Assembly (NCBI GenBank): GCA_022866645.1
Contig: JALHUQ010000089.1
Location: 1-10,107, forward strand
Source of the DNA: Woeseiaceae bacterium
GTDB taxonomy: Bacteria > Pseudomonadota > Gammaproteobacteria > Steroidobacterales > Woeseiaceae
Direction: 5' to 3'
Length of the DNA: 10,107 nt
Part shown: one piece after another, positions 5,248 through 10,107 of the stretch
Numbering within the stretch: the stretch's first letter is position 1
Layout of the letters: each line of letters starts with the position of its first letter
Program-made: the position numbers and the translations under genes
The notes under the pieces: model-generated
Database searches by the model: none
What the model saw: only the letters and a program-made list of their open reading frames with translations
Told to the model about the DNA's origin: nothing

Positions 5248-8200
5248 ACCAGGGATTCCCCTCTGCATCGAGATACAGCTTCTGCATCTCTTCGTAATTC
5301 AGTGGTCGCGAGCCCTTGCGACCGAACACAGCGATCTGACCGCCAGTCTCGTCGACGCCGCGATCGCGATCCAGGCCCTTGGATAATGACAGGACCGCGC
5401 TCTGCGTTGGATAGCTCGCAATCAGTTCGGGTACCGGCATTGGACTGAAGCCATAAAAATTCGGCTGCGAACTCGGTGACGTCAGTTGTACAACTTTAAG
5501 GCCCGCCTCGCCATCAGCGACGTAAGCGTACAAAGAAGCATTGGTCGAGCCGACAACGACATCGCGGGTATCGCGTAGCTGGCCATCTGCAGTGAAAAAT
5601 CCTACCAGCCTGGGTTCCTCAGGACTCCACACATCAACAATAGCGAGCCCCTGTGCGCGCGCGGCAACATAAGCGTAGGTTCGAGCAACATAAATCCGTT
5701 CCGCATCGCGAATCGGAATATGTGCGTCACTGATTCTGGGCTGGGTCGGATTCGTGACATCAACGACGCGTAGCCCGCTACTGTCGGTGACGAACAAGAA
5801 CCGAAATTGCAGCGCAGAAGCCCGACCGTCATCCAGCGGCACGATGGCGGCCACGGCCGGCGTGAGCGGCTCGTCGACATCAATAATGATGAGCCCCTTA
5901 TCCGCGATGACATAAAGATAGTGACCACCAATCGTGATGTGCCGTGCGCCGGCGAGGATGTTGTCCGGGTTCCAGGTAAGAGCGCGCTCGAGGAAGTTGT
6001 TGCTGATATCGCCATCAGAAAATGTCGTCACATCAACGAGGATCAAGCCTTCCGTGCTGTCGGTAACAAAGGCGTAGCTGTACATCGGGTGAAAAGGCTG
6101 CTCTTCGTTGTCGACGCGCATCAGGTCGCCCGTGTTGCGTGGCGGATGGATAGGCTGATTGGTCGGCAGCGCCATGCAGGTGGCGTATTTGGATTTGACG
6201 TCCGAATCGTGCCCGACTTTGCTGAACGGCAGCTCGACGATGCGCTGGCTGAAACCCTTATTCGCGATGTTGGCGACGTCATATACACGCAGGCCACGTT
6301 TGCCCTCCGCTGTATACAGGTACTCGCCGCGCAATTGCACGCAAGACGCCGGCCCGCCGCGGTGAGTCGCTGCGGTTTTCAGAATACCGCCGTTAGCCAG
6401 ATGCTGCCGGTAGTTGTCCGGGTAGGCGTAGCGCTGCAAATAGCTGCCGATCACCGCCTGCGGCTCGTCCCATTCCGTAACTTCTGCGGCAAGCACACCG
6501 TCATCGAGCCCGGCCCAGGCGTTGAGGCCGACAAAATTGACGAAGTTCGTACCGAGTAACAGCAGTTGTGCCATCCAGGCGTTGTTGTCGCGATCAGCGC
6601 TCAGGTGACAGTTGCTGCAGGTTTTCGTTTCGGTTTTGCGGGTTGTGTGTGGAAAGTGCGGGTTCATCGCCTGCGAACTAAAACCGCTGGCCGCGATGGG
6701 CGGCTGCTGCGCGTAGATGTGCTCACGGTTCGCGTTGGTCGATGACAGGACCAGCGCCGATGAAGATCGAACCGGAGCGATCTTGCTGTCATTCAACGAT
6801 CCGCGTCGACCGAGCATGAACATATCATCGCGAGCGACCTGCGGGTTATAGGTCGCGTAGTTGCGAGTCTCGCCGCCTTCGTAGTGATGCCGCTCTGTCT
6901 TCCAGTTTGCTTCGATCGGCAAGTGGCAGCCGGCGCAGCTCGTAACCCAGGAGGTATGACAGGTGTAGCACTCGATCTCCTCATCCCGATGCGCAAGATT
7001 TTCCGGCGCGACGTCGCTGCCCCACGCCTGGCTAGCCACGTCATTACTCATGAGCTTCGCGCGTGCCGCCTTTGCGTTGTATTCGGCATGCTTGGGATTG
7101 ACGCTGTCTTTGACGAGGCTCAAGGTCCACTCGAGTTCCGGGTTAAGGACCGAGCGTTGCACCAGTTTGTCGCCCTGCCATTCAAAGCGGCGCTTACCGT
7201 CCTCGTTTCGATACAGCCGCATATCAGTCCCGCCCGGCGGTGCCGCAGGACCCGATGTTCTGAGATTCGGATACGACTGTGTCGTACCGTGGCAATCCTT
7301 GCACTCGACCTCTATAGCGCTCGCCACTTCGCCGTAAATGTGGCCGTTGCCGTGATTGTCCTGCGTGAAGTGGCAGTCGACGCAATGCATGCCTTTGTCG
7401 ACATGGACCGATGCCAGATGAACGGCTTTGCCGAATTTGTCGGGGTCGTCATTGGCGACGATGTTGCCGTCAGCGTCCAGAAGGTTGCCGCGCAGGTCAC
7501 GTTTCTGAACGGCGCGAAAATTCCAGCCATGGCCGTGGTAATCGGCGAACTGAGTATCGTTGAGCGACGGATTGAGATCGGTCACATTGCGCAGGAAGTC
7601 GATGTCAGCCCACTTGCCGCGAACAACGGCACCTTCGGGATTTCGATCCAGCAGCTCTCGCTGCTCGGCGATGCTCAACTCCTGCTGCTCCTCCGGCCAC
7701 ATGAGTGGTGCGTCAGACTCGTAATCCCACATCGTGTAGCCGAGATAGGAGTTCATGAACATGTTGGGCTGGTGCATGTGACAGACCATGCATTGGCTCG
7801 TCGGTATGGCTCGCGAAAACTGGTGCTGCAATGGGTGGCCCGATTCATCCCTGGGAATGGTCGGGTCGACCGATGCGGATTCACCGTCACGGCCGAACCT
7901 TGAATAGGGCCCCGAATGCCTCGAGTCGCGATCGTTGGCATACACGACATGGCAACTCGCGCAGCCCGACGATCGGTAGTCACCGGGTTGATCGTTAGTA
8001 CCCATGAACCAGGTGAACGGATCATTCAGACGTGTCTTGTGAATATTGATGAGTGGCACAGCGATTCGTCCGCCAGTACCGGGTCCACGGTTGGACTGAC
8101 GTGTGTCGGGTTTGCCGGGCTCCTCCAGACGCTGAATCTGTCCGAGCGAGTTGGGCAGTCCGGTTTCCGGAAACAGGTTGCCCAGATTTCTGCCGCCGTC

Positions 8201-8902
8201 CTCGAACACACGAAAGACGTCCCCGGGTTTGACGCTTTCCCAGGCGGGCAGGGGATACAGTTCCGGGATAACGCCATGTTGTCTGGCAACGGCGGGGTCC
8301 AATCCTGACCCGGTGACCTTCGCGGCCACGCCGTCCGCCGTGTAGCCTTCACCGAGTATGTAATTCTTGAACGGCAGTATGCCGTTGTTGTACGAGGCAC
8401 CGCCCCATAACATGACGCCGGTCGCCATCATGCTGCGGACGTTGGCATCGATAATCTTCTGATGACATGCGCCGCAAGCCGCGGTTGCTACTCGGTAGTC
8501 CGAGGGATTCACGAAGCGTATGAATTCGGGGCTCTCGTGATTGAGGAGCGTGTAGCTGCGCTCCGGATTTGCACTGGATGGGTAGTGCCACGTATCGGGA
8601 TACAACGGGCGGACATGCGCTTGCTCGAGAGCGTTGTCGTCGCTGTCGCGAACGGCCGAATTACCGCCGTGACAATCGGTACAACCCAACACCACCGAGG
8701 GACTGTTGTGCATGCTGCTGGCGTCGGTCGTCGTATGGCAGCTCACGCAGCCGTAGCTCTTCAGGTCGGCGGTTTGCTGCGACTGCCGCTCGGGTGCGGC
8801 CGGATATTCGGGGTAGTCGACATTTTGCGGCGACTCGGCTTCCGAAGCGAACAGAAGCACGGGCAGCAGCAACAGCAATAGTGTCAGTTTCTTATGCGTC
8901 AT
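5231..8902 (-). CDS. Decaheme c-type cytochrome fused to an LVIVD-repeat beta-propeller (1223 residues)
   Basis: The N-terminus MTHKKLTLLLLLLPVLLFAS is a signal peptide without a lipobox Cys. Ten CXXCH heme sites follow, with first Cys at residues 52, 74, 143, 314, 371, 507, 534, 645, 656 and 762. Several are paired (52/74, 507/534, 645/656), as in stacked multiheme chains. From about 853 to 1155 come roughly six repeats of the LVIVD type (such as YLYVIADKGLIIIDVDEP and FLFVTDSSGLRVVDVTNP), which in known proteins build a beta-propeller. A charged tail with NYEEMQKLYLDAEGNPWYV closes the chain. The protein should be exported and heme-loaded in the periplasm and may be displayed at the cell surface. 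It starts 6 bases after the barrel gene stop with no clear ribosome site, so it is probably translated by coupling, and it overlaps the pentaheme gene. The role is probably electron transfer with the propeller as docking or binding module; that is inference. Confidence 0.92.
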   Translation of the reverse strand: MTHKKLTLLLLLLPVLLFASEAESPQNVDYPEYPAAPERQSQQTADLKSYGCVSCHTTTDASSMHNSPSVVLGCTDCHGGNSAVRDSDDNALEQAHVRPLYPDTWHYPSSANPERSYTLLNHESPEFIRFVNPSDYRVATAACGACHQKIIDANVRSMMATGVMLWGGASYNNGILPFKNYILGEGYTADGVAAKVTGSGLDPAVARQHGVIPELYPLPAWESVKPGDVFRVFEDGGRNLGNLFPETGLPNSLGQIQRLEEPGKPDTRQSNRGPGTGGRIAVPLINIHKTRLNDPFTWFMGTNDQPGDYRSSGCASCHVVYANDRDSRHSGPYSRFGRDGESASVDPTIPRDESGHPLQHQFSRAIPTSQCMVCHMHQPNMFMNSYLGYTMWDYESDAPLMWPEEQQELSIAEQRELLDRNPEGAVVRGKWADIDFLRNVTDLNPSLNDTQFADYHGHGWNFRAVQKRDLRGNLLDADGNIVANDDPDKFGKAVHLASVHVDKGMHCVDCHFTQDNHGNGHIYGEVASAIEVECKDCHGTTQSYPNLRTSGPAAPPGGTDMRLYRNEDGKRRFEWQGDKLVQRSVLNPELEWTLSLVKDSVNPKHAEYNAKAARAKLMSNDVASQAWGSDVAPENLAHRDEEIECYTCHTSWVTSCAGCHLPIEANWKTERHHYEGGETRNYATYNPQVARDDMFMLGRRGSLNDSKIAPVRSSSALVLSSTNANREHIYAQQPPIAASGFSSQAMNPHFPHTTRKTETKTCSNCHLSADRDNNAWMAQLLLLGTNFVNFVGLNAWAGLDDGVLAAEVTEWDEPQAVIGSYLQRYAYPDNYRQHLANGGILKTAATHRGGPASCVQLRGEYLYTAEGKRGLRVYDVANIANKGFSQRIVELPFSKVGHDSDVKSKYATCMALPTNQPIHPPRNTGDLMRVDNEEQPFHPMYSYAFVTDSTEGLILVDVTTFSDGDISNNFLERALTWNPDNILAGARHITIGGHYLYVIADKGLIIIDVDEPLTPAVAAIVPLDDGRASALQFRFLFVTDSSGLRVVDVTNPTQPRISDAHIPIRDAERIYVARTYAYVAARAQGLAIVDVWSPEEPRLVGFFTADGQLRDTRDVVVGSTNASLYAYVADGEAGLKVVQLTSPSSQPNFYGFSPMPVPELIASYPTQSAVLSLSKGLDRDRGVDETGGQIAVFGRKGSRPLNYEEMQKLYLDAEGNPWYVEDE
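5257..5262 (-). promoter_or_regulatory. Ribosome binding site of the pentaheme cytochrome
   Basis: On the minus strand AGGGGA ends 9 bases before the ATG at 5247, inside the last codons of the upstream decaheme gene. It favours 5247 over the ATG at 5238, for which the spacing would be 18 bases. Confidence 0.6.
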
Positions 8903-8908
8903 AAGTGA

Positions 8909-10107
8909 TCAATACGCCAGTATCAGATTTGCGAGTACGGAATAGGCCGTGTCCGAGCCATAGAGTTGCTTGTATCCATCGCCTGCAACGAGTGCCGAGC
9001 CTGCGATACGCAGAATTATGTTTTGCGACGTGAGCGGTCGATAGGTGATTGCGAACGACAGGTCCTGACCGATGTTGCGATCAATGTTGCCCTGATTGCG
9101 CGCGGCCTCGAGCACGGCGGTATCGTCAAACCACAATTGGTTCACGTTAAGCGATGCACGAACTTTGGGTGTGACTTCCATATCAATGCCCGCGCCCACC
9201 AGCAATAGTCCCGGGTTGGTGAAATTCGATTGGCCATGGCCCTTGTTCGAGCGCATCGAATTCAACAGGCCGTTCTGTGATGACAGAGTTACGCGACCGC
9301 CGCCGATCAGGGGCACGGCCTGACGTATCCAGAAACTCGTATCAGCGCCGGCGATCAACGGGTTCTCAAATATTGCATCGAATCCGCTCGATTTATCATC
9401 GTAAGGGTCGTCGTCGCCGCTACCGTAAATGAAGGTCGCTCTGACTCGCACCCAGTCGAAATCTCGCGATACTTCGAGTGCGCCGAACGCGGCACTGATA
9501 TCGCTTTCGAGATCAGCGAAGGTCGATGGCGTTTCGGTGCCGAACGCGTAGTAAGCGCTGGCCGTCATATTCCAGCGACCCAGGTGACCATCCCCGTTGT
9601 AGCCCACGTAGGTCACTTCGTACTCGCGGTTTTGTTGTACGCCGATCGCAGCAGGCCGACTGACAAATCCATTGGCATCGATGAAGGACTCGGCGGATTC
9701 GGAGTTGCGGTTGTGGACGAGTGCCAGCTGTGATGTGAAACCCAGTACCGGAAAGTCCTGCCGATAGAGGTTGACAAGAAAAACGTCGTCATCGCGCAGA
9801 TCGGCGCTGATGTCGTTTAATCCGCTGTTAGTGTCTTTTTCGAGACGACGAAACACGCCGATGTTGTACTGCCAGCGATTGTTGTCCCGGGTACCGAAGA
9901 GACGAATACCGACCGGGCTGTCCTGAAACAGAAAGCCGCGAAAATCCGCCGTGATCGGTTGTATGCCGATCCTGAGGCTGTCGAAGTCGTAACGATCGGA
10001 GGCGTTGCGCAAATGCTTGTCGAGAAACAGTCCCTGGATGCCGACGAAGTTGTCGTTGCGGCTTGTGTCCTTGCTGGCGTCTGCTCGCAAAACGCCGGCT
10101 TCACCCA
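8909..10107 (-). CDS. Outer-membrane beta-barrel protein of the cytochrome operon (C-terminal 398 residues)
   Basis: The frame is open from the right edge to the TGA at 8909-8911; the true start lies outside the window, and the TTG at 10090 is only an internal codon. The visible protein consists of repeated amphipathic beta-strands with alternating aromatic and hydrophobic residues, for example RWQYNIGVFRRL, FTSQLALVHNR, WNMTASAYYAFG, WVRVRATFIYG and LSFAITYRP. They are joined by Asp/Asn/Gly-rich turns and loops such as SGDDDPYDDKSSGFDAIFEN. The chain ends LANLILAY with a terminal aromatic residue, as outer-membrane barrels do. I do not recognise a named family: candidates are a porin-like barrel holding a cytochrome (functionally MtrB-like) or an alginate-export-like porin. 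As first visible gene of the operon, 6 bases before the decaheme gene, it probably supplies the outer-membrane component of the same system. Confidence 0.8.
   Translation of the reverse strand, partial: GEAGVLRADASKDTSRNDNFVGIQGLFLDKHLRNASDRYDFDSLRIGIQPITADFRGFLFQDSPVGIRLFGTRDNNRWQYNIGVFRRLEKDTNSGLNDISADLRDDDVFLVNLYRQDFPVLGFTSQLALVHNRNSESAESFIDANGFVSRPAAIGVQQNREYEVTYVGYNGDGHLGRWNMTASAYYAFGTETPSTFADLESDISAAFGALEVSRDFDWVRVRATFIYGSGDDDPYDDKSSGFDAIFENPLIAGADTSFWIRQAVPLIGGGRVTLSSQNGLLNSMRSNKGHGQSNFTNPGLLLVGAGIDMEVTPKVRASLNVNQLWFDDTAVLEAARNQGNIDRNIGQDLSFAITYRPLTSQNIILRIAGSALVAGDGYKQLYGSDTAYSVLANLILAY

Noticed and set aside
5360..5400. VLSLSKG peptide, often seen where a short dispersed genomic repeat is translated
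   Set aside because: The underlying bases (GTCCTGTCATTATCCAAGG) differ clearly from the usual repeat, and no second copy was seen in the window.
6884..7903. Plus-strand 339-residue frame inside the decaheme gene
   Set aside because: It is antisense to a region carrying several CXXCH heme motifs in the correct frame; long antisense frames are common in GC-rich genes.
10088..10090. TTG as the start of the barrel gene
   Set aside because: The frame stays open to the window edge and a start here would leave no signal peptide, which an outer-membrane barrel needs.

Overview
The window reads as chromosomal DNA of a Gram-negative bacterium, most likely a gammaproteobacterium. It contains a TonB-dependent outer-membrane receptor, multiheme c-type cytochromes with signal peptides, and an outer-membrane beta-barrel. 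The receptor style resembles that of Xanthomonadales, Woeseiales or Alteromonadales-type bacteria. That placement is inference; no marker gene is present.

Layout. At the left edge, on the minus strand, is the N-terminal 121 residues of an isoaspartyl peptidase / plant-type L-asparaginase that runs off the window (1-363). Its start overlaps a short in-frame remnant of the 3' end of a cytochrome gene (347-460). A 260-base intergenic region follows, with two perfect palindromes and a likely promoter. It leads to a plus-strand TonB-dependent receptor of 1002 residues (723-3731), closed by a strong intrinsic terminator (3763-3793). The rest is a tightly packed minus-strand operon, transcribed from the right edge leftwards: an outer-membrane beta-barrel protein (8909-10107, 5' end outside the window), a 1223-residue decaheme cytochrome fused to a C-terminal LVIVD-repeat beta-propeller (5231-8902), and a pentaheme cytochrome (3916-5247). 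The gap between the first two genes is 6 bases, and the last two overlap by about 17. A weaker minus-strand terminator (3799-3822) probably ends the operon, convergent with the receptor gene.

How the genes may work together. A barrel plus 15 c-type heme sites in one operon suggests an electron-transfer chain across or at the outer membrane, conceptually like MtrCAB or Geobacter porin-cytochrome conduits, but with an unusual decaheme-LVIVD fusion. This is inference from gene content and order. An oxidoreductase role confined to the periplasm is also possible.

Main structural surprise. The junction between the pentaheme gene and the isoaspartyl peptidase gene occurs twice (334-457 and 3903-4026, 124 bp, gapless, 106 identical positions), as direct repeats flanking the receptor gene. 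On the left the peptidase is intact and the cytochrome is reduced to a tail. On the right the cytochrome is intact and the peptidase is reduced to 10 recognisable residues. The simplest reading is that the peptidase was once the last gene of the cytochrome operon, with a 17-base overlap, and that the receptor cassette later split them by a duplication-type event. No RNA genes, CRISPR arrays or transposase genes were seen.
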